The notes: generated from the sequence alone by a model not told the origin. A DNA stretch of 64,000 nucleotides from CBDCFL01 sp965216135 (GCA_965216135.1 CBDCFL010000023.1:558001-622000), one strand, 5' to 3'; shown: positions 17,140 through 26,142, counted from the first letter of the stretch. Program-made: numbers and translations.

Positions 17140-17385
17140 ATGACGCAACGACTTCACCTTGTCTTTGGCGGCGAGCTGTTAGACCCCGCCACCGCGAAAT
17201 TCCGCGACGTGGATGCCATCCATATCGTCGGCATATTCCCGACTTATGACGCTGCGTATAGCGCCTGGAAGGCCGAGGCCCAGCGCACCGTGGACAATGC
17301 CCATATGCGCTATTTTATCGCCCATCTTCACCGGCTACGCGACGAGGAGGCCGCCGCCTCGTCAACCGAAGAACTCGGAGGCTGA
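17140..17385 (+). CDS. DUF4170 protein
   Basis: An 81-residue cytoplasmic protein, MTQRLHLVFGGELLDP...VHIVGIFPTYDAAYSAWKAEAQ-like, recognisable as DUF4170. It has no known activity. It has neither a signal peptide nor a membrane helix. The stop codon overlaps the start of waaA, so it is translated in the lipid A/Kdo operon and may help that pathway, an inference from position only. Confidence 0.85.
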   Translation: MTQRLHLVFGGELLDPATAKFRDVDAIHIVGIFPTYDAAYSAWKAEAQRTVDNAHMRYFIAHLHRLRDEEAAASSTEELGG

Positions 17386-18527
17386 TGGACCAACCCAACC
17401 TGCCAGTCTGGTTGCATCTGTCTCCGCAAACCGACCATGAACTGGTTGCGGACCTTTGCGATGCAGTTCTCGCGGCAGACCCGGGCGTCAACTTTCTGTT
17501 CTCAAGCACAAGTGCGCCGTCGCTGGACCTGGAAGATTTTGGTCAATTTATCGACATGCCGCAGCGCGAAAGTCGGCAAATCTCGGAATTTCTCGACCGC
17601 CACAAGCCCAGATGCCTCGGCTGGCTCGACCCGGCGCTGGCGTTTTGGCTGTTTTCCGAGCTGTCAGCACGAAACCTGCCGATCCATATCGTCGACAACG
17701 GGCATTTGATCGATACCCAACGGCGCTGGCGGTTCGTGCCGCGACTGGGCCGGTCGCGATTTCGCCATGTCAGTACGGTCACCATCGGCGACCGGGTTAC
17801 CGAGCGGGCATTGCTGCGGCTGGGCGCAAGGGCGGACCAGATCAAATTGAACGGCTTGCTTGAGCGTGGTTCCAAAGCCCTGGACTGCGATCTGGCCGAG
17901 CGCGACGCCTATGCCGATCTGTTGGCGGCGCGCCCTATTTGGCTGGCGGCGCAGATCAATTTCGACGAACTGGACGCGATCTTGGCGGCGCATACCCAGG
18001 CGTTGCGGCGCGCTCATCGGATGCTGTTGATCCTGGTGCCATCTGATGTTGATGACGGTGATCAGTTTGCTGAGGTGTTGCGTCACAATACCCTGCAGTT
18101 CAGGCAGCGCAGCCGGGGCGAGGACCCGGATGAGGATTGCCAGGTATATCTTGCCGATACCGAGGATGAAATGGGTCTGTGGTACCGGCTTGCCCCGATT
18201 ACATTCATCGGCACCACGCTTGAGGGTCGGCCGTCGACCGGCCCCAATCCATTCGATGCGGCTGCGTTGGGTTCCGTCGTCGTTCACGGGCCGAATATCG
18301 CCGCTCACGAGCCGTCGTTTACGCGCCTGCGGCGCGCTGGTGCCGCGCGGCGCGTCGCGCATCCAGGCGAGCTGGCCTACGTGCTGGAATCGCTGCTTGC
18401 GCCTGATCGCGCGGCCGAACTCGCCCATGCGGCGTGGTCTGTTACCACGGCTGATGCTGTTGTGATCGAGCATCTGGCGCTGTTGTTGGCGGGTGTTTCG
18501 GTCAACGAAGGGGATGTTGCGAAATGA
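17385..18527 (+). CDS. waaA: 3-deoxy-D-manno-octulosonic acid (Kdo) transferase, divergent
   Basis: A 380-residue glycosyltransferase located directly ahead of lpxK. The C-terminal half has LWYRLAPITFIGTTLEG and GPNPFDAAALGSVVVHGPN, which correspond to the conserved WaaA segment that binds CMP-Kdo (usual form: yrladvafvGGSl...G.nplEpAa.g..vi.Gp). The protein is shorter than E. coli WaaA (about 425 residues) and lacks the N-terminal membrane anchor of that enzyme. It would add Kdo to lipid IVA on the cytoplasmic face of the inner membrane. Overlaps with DUF4170 (1 base) and lpxK (4 bases) indicate one operon. Confidence rests on the C-terminal motif plus context. Confidence 0.82.
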   Translation: MDQPNLPVWLHLSPQTDHELVADLCDAVLAADPGVNFLFSSTSAPSLDLEDFGQFIDMPQRESRQISEFLDRHKPRCLGWLDPALAFWLFSELSARNLPIHIVDNGHLIDTQRRWRFVPRLGRSRFRHVSTVTIGDRVTERALLRLGARADQIKLNGLLERGSKALDCDLAERDAYADLLAARPIWLAAQINFDELDAILAAHTQALRRAHRMLLILVPSDVDDGDQFAEVLRHNTLQFRQRSRGEDPDEDCQVYLADTEDEMGLWYRLAPITFIGTTLEGRPSTGPNPFDAAALGSVVVHGPNIAAHEPSFTRLRRAGAARRVAHPGELAYVLESLLAPDRAAELAHAAWSVTTADAVVIEHLALLLAGVSVNEGDVAK

Positions 18528-19504
18528 AGCCGCCGGGATTTTGGTTTGATCCAGCCGCCGCACCGGGCTGGCAGGCACGCACATTGGCACCACTGTCGTG
18601 GGCCTTCGCGCGCGCCACTGCCGCGCGGGTCGCGCGCGCGTCGCGCTATCATCCGCGCGTGCCGGTTATATGCGTCGGCAATCTGAACCTCGGCGGCTCC
18701 GGCAAGACGCCCGCGGTGATTGCCCTGGTCGAGCACTACACACAACTGGGCAGGGCGGTGCATGTCGTCTCTCGCGGCCATGGCGGCACGATAGACGGCC
18801 CGGTGGAAGTTGACGCGCAGCGCCACGATGCCGGTCAGGTTGGCGATGAGCCGCATTTACTCGCCGCATTTGCCAGCACCTGGGTGGCCAAGGACCGCGC
18901 CGCCGGTGTTGCCGCCGCTGAGGCCGCAGGTGCGCAGGTTATCGTGATGGATGATGGCCATCAGAACCCTGATGTGGCCAAGAGGCTGTCCATTGTCGTC
19001 GTCGATGCAGAGATCGGCTTTGGCAACGGGCGGGTGTTTCCCGCCGGACCCTTGCGCGAATCCGTCAAGGTCGGATGTATGCGCGCCGATGCGGTGCTGG
19101 CCGTCGGTGATGCATCCGCGCAAGCGCGAATTATGGCAGAATGGGGTGATTTGATCCGGTGTCCGGTGCTGGGTGCGCGGCTTGAGGTTTTACCTTTGGG
19201 GATTGACTGGCGCGACACCAGGGTTGTCGCATTTGCCGGGATTGGCCGGCCCGAGAAATTTTTTGACACTTTGCGCCGACTGGGCGCGCAGGTTGTCGAA
19301 ACGGTCGCGCTGGATGACCATCAGAGTCTGCGTCCTGCGCTGCTTTCCCGGCTCAAGGCCAGTGCCGTACAATCAGATGCGCAACTGGTCACAACCGAAA
19401 AGGATGCAGCCCGTTTGCCATCACGGTTTCGCCAGGACGTGCTGACCCTGCCGGTGCGTCTGTGTTTTGACGATCCGGCAGCGCTCACCGCCGTGCTGCC
19501 CTGA
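18524..19504 (+). CDS. lpxK: Tetraacyldisaccharide 4'-kinase
   Basis: A 326-residue lipid A kinase that phosphorylates the 4' position of the tetraacyldisaccharide. Hallmarks are VGNLNLGGSGKTP (P-loop, 51-63), VVSRGHGG, GDEPHLLA, VMDDGHQNP and VFPAGPLRE. The start ATG overlaps the waaA stop (ATGA), and the pair waaA-lpxK is standard in Rhodobacterales. The product is a peripheral inner-membrane enzyme. It is complete and convergent with the CoA-transferase gene that ends 6 bases away. Confidence 0.95.
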   Translation: MKPPGFWFDPAAAPGWQARTLAPLSWAFARATAARVARASRYHPRVPVICVGNLNLGGSGKTPAVIALVEHYTQLGRAVHVVSRGHGGTIDGPVEVDAQRHDAGQVGDEPHLLAAFASTWVAKDRAAGVAAAEAAGAQVIVMDDGHQNPDVAKRLSIVVVDAEIGFGNGRVFPAGPLRESVKVGCMRADAVLAVGDASAQARIMAEWGDLIRCPVLGARLEVLPLGIDWRDTRVVAFAGIGRPEKFFDTLRRLGAQVVETVALDDHQSLRPALLSRLKASAVQSDAQLVTTEKDAARLPSRFRQDVLTLPVRLCFDDPAALTAVLP

Positions 19505-19510
19505 ACGTGT

Positions 19511-20650
19511 TTAATCCGGGCCGTATTTGGCACGTATAAGCGGCCCATGCTCATCGAGGCCAGGCGAAGGCCCCGGCGCAGGCAGGTCCATATCGCTGCC
19601 CCGGATCGGGCCGCGCATGACCGGCACCTCACCCGAGCAGTCCACCAGTTGGCGGTGAACGACCTGCGGATCGTCGAAGACCTGGGCCAGATCGTTGATC
19701 GGTCCCGCTGGCACGCCCGCATTTTCGCATTTGGCCAATAATTCGTCGCGCGTCAGCCGGGCGGTGTGGACGGTCAGTTCGTCGCTCAGCGCCTGCCGGT
19801 TGACCACCCGGTCGGGATTGGTGCGAAACCGGATGTCTTCTGCCAGCTCTGCGCAGCCGACCAACTGACACAGGCGTTGATATTGCCGGTCATTGCCCAC
19901 AGCAATGACGATCCAGCCATCTGCACAGTCAAAAACCTGATAGGGCGCAAGATTTTGATGGGCATTGCCGATACGCCCCGGCACCTGGCCGGTGGTCAGG
20001 TAATTCATTGCCTGATTGGCGGTGACCGCGGTGGCCACGTCCAAGAGCGACAGATCGAGGTGCTGGCCGGCACCGGTGGTATTGCGCTGGTGCAAGGCCG
20101 CCAGGATGCCAATGACCGCATAGAGCCCAGTGAACAAATCGGTGACCGCGACGCCGACCTTTTGCGGCTGGCCGTCGGGCGCGCCGGTAATCGACATCAA
20201 CCCTGACATGCCTTGAATAATGTAGTCATACCCGGCGCGGTGCGCATAGGGGCCATCCTGACCAAAGCCGGTGATCGAGCAATATATCAGGCGCGGGTTG
20301 AGCGCGCGCAGGGACGCGTAATCCAGCCCGTATTTTGCCAACCCGCCGACCTTGAAATTCTCAATCAGAATATCCGCTTCGGCGACCAGATCGCGCACCA
20401 GCGCTTGGCCCTCTTTGGTTCGAAAATCGGCGACAACCGATTGCTTGCCGTGATTGCAGGCGTGAAAATAGGATGCTGAGCGGTCGCGCGCGCGTTCGAC
20501 AAACGGCGGACCCCAATTGCGCGTATCATCGCCCTGAGGTGCTTCGACCTTGATGACCACGGCACCAAGATCGGCCAGCGTCTGCCCGGCCCAGGGCCCG
20601 GCAAGAATACGCGCCAGTTCTACAACCCTGACGCCCGCCAATGGTGTCAT
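19511..20650 (-). CDS. CaiB/BaiF-type (family III) CoA transferase
   Basis: A 379-residue family III CoA transferase. It begins with LAGVRVVELARILAGPWAGQ and has KVEAPQGDDTR, the region ILIENFKVGGLAKYGLDY, GFGQDGPYAHRAGYD and the catalytic aspartate D171 in TDLFTGLYA, then PYQVFDCADGWIVIAVGN. Such enzymes move CoA between carboxylic acids such as succinate, formate, carnitine or mesaconate; the donor and acceptor are not given by sequence. It is one base from the dsbA-like gene in the same direction, so both may be on one transcript, though no functional link is evident. Confidence 0.9.
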   Translation of the reverse strand: MTPLAGVRVVELARILAGPWAGQTLADLGAVVIKVEAPQGDDTRNWGPPFVERARDRSASYFHACNHGKQSVVADFRTKEGQALVRDLVAEADILIENFKVGGLAKYGLDYASLRALNPRLIYCSITGFGQDGPYAHRAGYDYIIQGMSGLMSITGAPDGQPQKVGVAVTDLFTGLYAVIGILAALHQRNTTGAGQHLDLSLLDVATAVTANQAMNYLTTGQVPGRIGNAHQNLAPYQVFDCADGWIVIAVGNDRQYQRLCQLVGCAELAEDIRFRTNPDRVVNRQALSDELTVHTARLTRDELLAKCENAGVPAGPINDLAQVFDDPQVVHRQLVDCSGEVPVMRGPIRGSDMDLPAPGPSPGLDEHGPLIRAKYGPD

Positions 20651-20651
20651 A

Positions 20652-21332
20652 TTATCCGCCCAGTACTTCGTCCAGAACAGCCGAAAATTCGTCGAAATTC
20701 ATGTTCAGGAATTTCTCGCCATTGATGATGAATGTCGGGGTTGAATTGACATCATCAGCCGTGGCGTTCCGCTGAAACTCGGCGACCAGAGCCTGGGCCA
20801 TGTCCTCATCCGACAGGCAGGTCTCGAGCTGATCGGGATCGATGCCCGCAACCAGCGCCAGTTTGCGCAGATCGGCGGCTATGCCAGCATCATTTCGGCT
20901 GGCCAGCCATACGGATTGTTGTTCGTAGATCAGATTTGCGACGCCGAAATATTTTTGCGGGCCGCCGCACCGCGCCACCAACCCGGCCCAAAGCCCGAAT
21001 TTGTCAAAATAGACTTCACGGTAGATGAAATGAATTTTGCCGGTATCTATGTAATTGGCCCGAAGCTGATGGAACACCTGCGCATGAAAATTGCGGCAAT
21101 GCGGGCAGGTGAACGAGGCGTATTCGATCACGGTCACATCGGCATCGGGGTTGCCGATGGACATATCGACTATTTCGGGCAAATCCGCGCTCGCCTCCTG
21201 TGCGGCAACCGAACCGGGCGCCGAAAACTCGGTTACTTGGCGATCGCCGCCCGGTCGTGTCACAACCCAGGCACCGCCAGCAAGAGCGGCGATCACGACA
21301 ATGGCGATGCCAAGAACAATATTGCGATTCAT
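20652..21332 (-). CDS. DsbA-family thiol-disulfide oxidoreductase
   Basis: A 226-residue exported thioredoxin-fold protein. An N-terminal hydrophobic helix (about 5-25) serves as signal or anchor. The active site is SFTCPHCRNFH (C76-C79, CPHC as in DsbA), with the helical insertion after it and a cis-Pro region in NSTPTFIINGEKF. It would introduce or shuffle disulfides in periplasmic proteins. It shares direction and close spacing with the DUF721 gene upstream (10 bases), so these and the CoA transferase likely form one operon. Confidence 0.9.
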   Translation of the reverse strand: MNRNIVLGIAIVVIAALAGGAWVVTRPGGDRQVTEFSAPGSVAAQEASADLPEIVDMSIGNPDADVTVIEYASFTCPHCRNFHAQVFHQLRANYIDTGKIHFIYREVYFDKFGLWAGLVARCGGPQKYFGVANLIYEQQSVWLASRNDAGIAADLRKLALVAGIDPDQLETCLSDEDMAQALVAEFQRNATADDVNSTPTFIINGEKFLNMNFDEFSAVLDEVLGG

Positions 21333-21342
21333 CTAAACTGCC

Positions 21343-21876
21343 TCATATGGACTTTGGCTTGGATAGAACTTTTTGGCCAAGCCGTTCAAGCGCCTGAGCG
21401 AGCTGATCGTCGTCAATATTTTGTGTTGCGCGTTTCGCCGCATTTGCAATTGCGGGTGCTGGAGCATTTTCGGTGTGCGTGGTAGGTGCCGGGGAAAACT
21501 CCGCGCGGCCCTCGGCAAATCCGGTCGAAGAGGTCTGCGTGACTTTGATATGGGAAATCGCGCTGTAGCCGTAGCACGCGTTGACGCGATCGCGGATTTT
21601 TTTGGTCATTGCCTGCAGGACCGGGGCCTGTGCGCCGGTGGTCAACAGGATCAGCGTGGCCCCAAACCCGCTGCGGGCATAGCTGACCTTGACCGGGCGG
21701 CTGATGGCGGCAATGTCCTGGCCGACGATTTCGGGCCAGTCGGTCAAGAGCCGCGCCTGCGCGAAACCGCGCCCCTGGCCGGCGGCTTTGATCTGGGATT
21801 GCATCAGGCTGGATGCGCGTTCAAATCCGCGCATTCGCCGTTTGTTGCCGGGCTTTTTGGATGTCGTCTTTGGCAT
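21343..21876 (-). CDS. DUF721 (DciA-like) protein
   Basis: A 177-residue protein with the DUF721 domain in its first half: RLLTDWPEIVGQDIAAISRPVKV and ILLTTGAQAPVLQAMTKKIRDRVNACYGYSAI. DUF721 includes DciA, the helicase-loading factor that replaces DnaC in most bacteria, so a role at DnaB loading is plausible but not shown by this sequence. The C-terminal half (about 110-177) is low-complexity, Ala/Thr-rich and likely disordered. It is divergent from mutY, with 54 bases between their starts. Confidence 0.85.
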   Translation of the reverse strand: MPKTTSKKPGNKRRMRGFERASSLMQSQIKAAGQGRGFAQARLLTDWPEIVGQDIAAISRPVKVSYARSGFGATLILLTTGAQAPVLQAMTKKIRDRVNACYGYSAISHIKVTQTSSTGFAEGRAEFSPAPTTHTENAPAPAIANAAKRATQNIDDDQLAQALERLGQKVLSKPKSI

Positions 21877-21930
21877 GTGGGTGACTCGGCGCTATCATAG
21901 CGTCTCGCGGCAGGTTAACCAGCCAATACG

Positions 21931-23010
21931 ATGGCGGAGAGTGCCGATATTTTGCGCAAAGATTTGGCGGCGACCTTACTGGGCTGGTATGATGGTCACG
22001 CCCGCCGCCTGCCGTGGCGCATTTCGCCTGGCGACCGCGCGGCAGGCATTCGCCCCGATCCCTATGCGGTCTGGCTGTCAGAGGTCATGCTGCAGCAAAC
22101 CACCGTCGCAGCTGTGTCCCCGTATTTCGACCGGTTTGTGGGCGCGTGGCCGGATGTTCACGCACTTGCCGCGGCGCGCGATGGCGATGTCATGGCCGCC
22201 TGGGCGGGGCTGGGGTATTATGCCCGTGCGCGCAATCTGCTGGCCTGCGCGCGCATTGTGGTATCCGAGCACGGCGGGCGTTTCCCGCAAGTCCGCGAAG
22301 AGCTGCTAAAGCTGCCGGGGATCGGTCCCTACACTGCCGCTGCGATTGCCGCCATCGCGTTTGATGCGCCCGAATGCGTTGTGGACGGCAATGTCGAGCG
22401 AGTGATTGCGCGGCTTTTTGCGGTGCACGAACCGCTGCCAGCCGCAAAGGCAGCGTTGCGCAGACAGGCCGAGATGCTGACGCCGGATGCACGCGCGGGC
22501 GATTACGCGCAGGCGATGATGGATTTGGGTGCGACGATATGCACGCCAAGAACGCCCGATTGTGCTGTATGCCCATTGAGCCAGGATTGTCAGGCGCGCG
22601 TGCTGGGTGTGCAGGCAGAGTTGCCGAAACGGGTAGCGAAACAGCCCAAACCGGTTCGGCACGGCATTGCCTATATCGCCCGCAAGGCCGATGGTGCGTG
22701 GCTGTTGGAACGGCGGCCACCGACCGGCCTTTTGGGCGGTATGCTGGGCTGGCCCGGCACGAATTGGAGGCAAAGCGCACCGCCAGATGCGCCGCCATTT
22801 ACCGCCGCCTGGCACGACCCGAAAATGGAAGTTCGCCACACGTTTACGCATTTTCATTTGCGCCTTGGATTGCGCCTGGCAACAATTGCGCGGGGCGCAA
22901 ATGCGGTTGACGGCATATTCCTCGGGGCTGATGAGTTTGACCCCGGCGCCCTGCCCACGGTCATGGCCAAAGCCTACAATCTCGCCGCAGCCTGGGACGG
23001 TTGGAATTGA
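21931..23010 (+). CDS. mutY: A/G-specific adenine glycosylase
   Basis: A 359-residue DNA glycosylase that removes adenine mispaired with 8-oxoguanine. It has the catalytic E51 in SEVMLQQTTV, the helix-hairpin-helix LPGIGPYTA (128-136), D152 in VDGNVERV, and the four iron-sulfur cysteines C204, C211, C214 and C220 in the C-x6-C-x2-C-x5-C pattern. The C-terminal third is the NUDIX-like 8-oxoG recognition domain (LLERRPPTGLLGGMLGWPG, HTFTHFHL). It is complete. The divergent DUF721 gene probably shares its promoter region. Confidence 0.95.
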   Translation: MAESADILRKDLAATLLGWYDGHARRLPWRISPGDRAAGIRPDPYAVWLSEVMLQQTTVAAVSPYFDRFVGAWPDVHALAAARDGDVMAAWAGLGYYARARNLLACARIVVSEHGGRFPQVREELLKLPGIGPYTAAAIAAIAFDAPECVVDGNVERVIARLFAVHEPLPAAKAALRRQAEMLTPDARAGDYAQAMMDLGATICTPRTPDCAVCPLSQDCQARVLGVQAELPKRVAKQPKPVRHGIAYIARKADGAWLLERRPPTGLLGGMLGWPGTNWRQSAPPDAPPFTAAWHDPKMEVRHTFTHFHLRLGLRLATIARGANAVDGIFLGADEFDPGALPTVMAKAYNLAAAWDGWN

Positions 23011-23066
23011 AGCGCGGCGACAAACTGATAATCTCAAAATCAGATCATTTGCCGCCCGGAGATATG

Positions 23067-24176
23067 ATGATCGACGAAAAACAGCTTCAAAGCCTTCACC
23101 GCGCCCTGCCGTTTTGGATTTCCATGTCGCTGGTGCCCTGCGTGATCATCGCGGCGCGTTATGGCGGCTTGGCGCTGGCCCTGCCGCCGGTGCTGGGCTG
23201 GTTTGGATTTTCTCTGCTGGACGCGGTGGTTGGCCGGGACAGTGACAATGCTGATCCGGACACACCCGCTGACAAGCTTCGTCTTTACCGGCTCGTCACT
23301 CTGATCTGGTTTCCGATCCAGCTGGCGCTGGTTTTTGGAACCATCGCCTATGTTTCCGGCAGCGATCACCTTTTAGGGCTGAAAAAGATTCTGCTCTTTT
23401 TCGGTGTCGGCGTTGCATCGGGCACGATCGGCATCAATTTCAGCCATGAGCTGATGCACCGCCAGTCTCGCGGCGAGCGCTGGCTGGCGGATCTTTTACT
23501 GGCGATGGTGATGTACAGCCATTTTCGCAGCGAGCATCTGCATGTTCATCACACCTATGTCGGCACGCCGCATGATGCGGTGACCGCGCCGTATAACGAG
23601 GGGTTCGCTCGGTTTTTTCCGCGCGTTCTGTGGAAACCGCTGCGCTCGGCCTGGCGGACGGAAGCGCGGCGTCTGAGCAAACGGGGCTTGTCCAGATTGC
23701 ACCGATCAAATCCGTTCTGGCGGTATTGGGCGTTGCAGGGACTATACATAATCGCTGCGCTGGCCATCGGCGGCTGGGCCGGTCTGGCGTTGTTTTTCTA
23801 TCAGGCGTTTGTCGCGATCTGGCAGCTGGAGCTGGTCAATTACATCGAACATTACGGGCTGACGCGCAAACTGCTCGACAACGGCAAATACGAGCCTATC
23901 GCCCCGCGCCATAGCTGGAACGCTTCGCACCGTGCGTCAAACTGGCTGCTGATCAATCTGCAGCGCCATTCCGATCACCATTACAAACCGGCTCGGCCCT
24001 ATCCCCTGTTGCAGCATTACCAAGACGGCGAGGCGCCACAATTGCCCTATGGCTATCCGTTGATGACCGTCATCGCGATGTGGCCCCCGGCCTGGCGGCG
24101 CATGATGAACCCGCGGGTGCGCAAATGGCGGGCGATGTATTACCCGGAGGTTACGGATTGGGGTCATAGCCGGTGA
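23067..24176 (+). CDS. alkB: Alkane 1-monooxygenase-type membrane di-iron hydroxylase
   Basis: A 369-residue integral membrane enzyme with the AlkB histidine boxes: NFSHELMHR, HLHVHHTYVGTPHDA, ELVNYIEHYGL and LQRHSDHHYKP. Several hydrophobic segments (about 10-30, 32-52, 75-95, 105-125, 225-250) match the AlkB topology. It would hydroxylate a terminal methyl group of medium-chain alkanes, needing rubredoxin and its reductase, neither of which is encoded nearby. Two ATGs lie in tandem at 23064 and 23067; GGAG at 23058 is better spaced for the second. It begins 56 bases after mutY and is likely read through from it, although the functions are unrelated. Confidence 0.9.
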   Translation: MIDEKQLQSLHRALPFWISMSLVPCVIIAARYGGLALALPPVLGWFGFSLLDAVVGRDSDNADPDTPADKLRLYRLVTLIWFPIQLALVFGTIAYVSGSDHLLGLKKILLFFGVGVASGTIGINFSHELMHRQSRGERWLADLLLAMVMYSHFRSEHLHVHHTYVGTPHDAVTAPYNEGFARFFPRVLWKPLRSAWRTEARRLSKRGLSRLHRSNPFWRYWALQGLYIIAALAIGGWAGLALFFYQAFVAIWQLELVNYIEHYGLTRKLLDNGKYEPIAPRHSWNASHRASNWLLINLQRHSDHHYKPARPYPLLQHYQDGEAPQLPYGYPLMTVIAMWPPAWRRMMNPRVRKWRAMYYPEVTDWGHSR

Positions 24177-24209
24177 AGTCCGTGCCGCGGCTTTGCTGTT
24201 CCTAGCGCC

Positions 24210-24240
24210 AAAAAGAGCCCCCGCCGGCGAAGACGGGGCA
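24210..24240 (-). terminator. Terminator of ccrM
   Basis: On the minus strand, GCCCC...GGGGGC (within 24217-24239) with a GC-rich loop is followed by TCTTTTT. It lies between the convergent ends of alkB and ccrM, about 50 bases beyond the ccrM stop. Confidence 0.65.
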
Positions 24241-24286
24241 AGTCATGCCTGGGATTGGCCGCAGGCACGGGCGGTATGTGCAAACC

Positions 24287-25381
24287 TTAGTTCATCTCCG
24301 CGCGTATTTGCTGGCGCAGCACGTCTATCGGCACCTGTTCGCCGTCTCTGAGATACATCCAATAGGTCCAACCATTGCAGCTCGGCGCGCCTTCCAGCGC
24401 GGCACCGACCTGATGGATCGAACCCTTGGCGACATCGGCGATCAGCGTGCCGTCAGCGCGCACTTTGGCAACCTGGCCGCGCGGCGAGATCAGCATCTCA
24501 CCGGGCCTTAGCAACCCGCGTTCGACCAATTGGCCGAACGGCACACGCGGCTCGGCGCGTTTGGACTTGGTGACTTCGAGCGAGGCTTTGTCGAGCCTGC
24601 GGACGTTGGCTATGCGTTTGGCGGCGATGTCCCGATAAGTATTGTCTCTTTCGATCCCGACAAAATCCCGGCCCAGCATCTTTGCGACGGCACCTGTGGT
24701 GCCGGTGCCGAAGAACGGGTCAAGCACCACATTGCCCGGATCGGTCGTGCCCAAGATGACCCGGTGCAGCAAGGCCTGCGGTTTTTGCGTCGGATGCGCT
24801 TTGTCGCCCTTGTCGTCTTTGAGGCGTTCATGCCCGGTGCAGATCGGCAGCACCCAGTCCGAGCGCATCTGAATGCCTTCATTCAGCGCTTTCAGCACTT
24901 CATAGTGAAAGGTGTATTTCGCCGCCTCGTCGCGGCTGGCCCAGATCATCGTTTCATGGGCGTTGGTCAGCCGCTTGCCACGAAAGTTCGGCATCGGGTT
25001 GGATTTGCGCCAGATGACATCGTTCAGGATCCAATAACCTGCATCCTGGAGCGCCGCGCCAACCCGGAAAATGTTGTGATACGAGCCGATCACCCAGATC
25101 GCGCCGTCCGGCTTCAAAAGCCGCCGCGCGGCAGCGAGCCATTGCTTGGTGAATTCGTCATAAACAGCAAAGCTGTCGAACTGATCCCAGTAATCATCGA
25201 CCGCATCAACCTGGCTGTTGTCCGGGCGGTGCAGCTCGCCCTTTAGCTGCAGATTATAGGGCGGATCGGCAAAGATCAGATCGACCGAGCTTGCGGGCAG
25301 GCCGTTCATAATTTCGATGCAATCACCGGCAAGAATTTGGTTCAGCGGAAGCACGCCGTCTTCCACCACATTCTTTGTCAT
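24287..25381 (-). CDS. ccrM: CcrM-type adenine-N6 DNA methyltransferase (GANTC)
   Basis: A 364-residue beta-class methyltransferase: catalytic motif DPPYNL (39-44) precedes the AdoMet-binding FGTGTTG (224-230), with HPTQKP at 196-201. The C-terminal 90 residues (PRVPFGQLVERGLLRPGEMLI...CNGWTYWMYLRDG) form the extra domain typical of CcrM and needed for DNA recognition. In Alphaproteobacteria CcrM methylates GANTC late in the cell cycle and controls gene timing. No restriction gene is near, as expected for this orphan enzyme. It lies downstream of rnhB on the same strand, with a 90-base region between them that carries a DnaA box and GANTC sites. Confidence 0.96.
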   Translation of the reverse strand: MTKNVVEDGVLPLNQILAGDCIEIMNGLPASSVDLIFADPPYNLQLKGELHRPDNSQVDAVDDYWDQFDSFAVYDEFTKQWLAAARRLLKPDGAIWVIGSYHNIFRVGAALQDAGYWILNDVIWRKSNPMPNFRGKRLTNAHETMIWASRDEAAKYTFHYEVLKALNEGIQMRSDWVLPICTGHERLKDDKGDKAHPTQKPQALLHRVILGTTDPGNVVLDPFFGTGTTGAVAKMLGRDFVGIERDNTYRDIAAKRIANVRRLDKASLEVTKSKRAEPRVPFGQLVERGLLRPGEMLISPRGQVAKVRADGTLIADVAKGSIHQVGAALEGAPSCNGWTYWMYLRDGEQVPIDVLRQQIRAEMN

Positions 25382-25420
25382 TTCGTTTCCTCATCCTGCG
25401 CCGAACTGCGCGCTTGCTAG

Positions 25421-25472
25421 TTATCCACAAGATGAGTCAAAGGCGATTCGCCGTCAATTTCTTTTTTGAATC
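25421..25472. promoter_or_regulatory. DnaA box plus three GANTC sites upstream of ccrM
   Basis: TTATCCACA, a perfect match to the DnaA-box consensus, occupies 25421-25429, about 40 bases upstream of the ccrM start. GANTC sites follow at 25434-25438 (GAGTC), 25445-25449 (GATTC) and 25468-25472 (GAATC); the last overlaps the rnhB stop codon. In Caulobacter, GANTC sites in the ccrM promoter link its own transcription to methylation state. The sequence shows the sites; regulation by DnaA and CcrM is inferred. Confidence 0.7.
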
Positions 25473-26106
25473 AGTCGCTTACAATTTCTACTTGATACAA
25501 TATGTTGTGGACTGGCTTGAACGAGCGTCTATGGTGTGGGGTCACGCCCAAATCTTGCAGTGCCTTCAAATGTGAGAGCGTGGGATAGCCCGCGTTTTTC
25601 CCCCAGCCAAAGCCCGGATGCTGTTGCGCCAAATCAACCATCAGCCGGTCGCGATAGACTTTCGCCACGATTGAAGCCGCCGCAATCGACTGGGATTTGG
25701 CATCTCCCTTGATAATCGCAGTCGCGGGGATGCCGAGCCCGGGTGGGATTAATTTGCCGTCGATCAGGGCATATCGCGCACGCACCGGCAAAGCCGCAAC
25801 TGCGCGGCACATCGCCAGGTGGCTGGCGTGCAGGATGTTGATCTGGTCAATCTCCTCAACTGAGGCCGTGCCGATGCCTATATCGGCAACCTGTCTGAGG
25901 CGTGCTGCAAGATTTGCGCGCTTGGCCGCGCTCAGTTGTTTTGAATCATCCAGTCCTTCGGGAATGTTGCCGGCCCTCAAGATAACCGCCGCTGCCACGA
26001 CCGGCCCGGCCAGTGGCCCACGCCCGACCTCATCAACGCCTGCTACCGGGCCATATCCCCGGTCGATCAGGTCGTGCTCATGCCAAAAATCGGGATTGTC
26101 GCGCAT
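25471..26106 (-). CDS. rnhB: Ribonuclease HII
   Basis: A 211-residue RNase HII that removes ribonucleotides from DNA and RNA primers. The catalytic set is intact: D25 and E26 in GVDEVGRGPLAGPV, D116 in LIDGKLIPP and D135 in IKGDAKSQSIAAASIVAKVYRDRLM. It ends just upstream of ccrM. Placement of rnhB directly before ccrM is seen in other Alphaproteobacteria. It is complete and of normal length. Confidence 0.95.
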   Translation of the reverse strand: MRDNPDFWHEHDLIDRGYGPVAGVDEVGRGPLAGPVVAAAVILRAGNIPEGLDDSKQLSAAKRANLAARLRQVADIGIGTASVEEIDQINILHASHLAMCRAVAALPVRARYALIDGKLIPPGLGIPATAIIKGDAKSQSIAAASIVAKVYRDRLMVDLAQQHPGFGWGKNAGYPTLSHLKALQDLGVTPHHRRSFKPVHNILYQVEIVSD

Positions 26107-26142
26107 GGCTTAAAAGAATCGCCAGAACCCGCAAAGCGCAAG

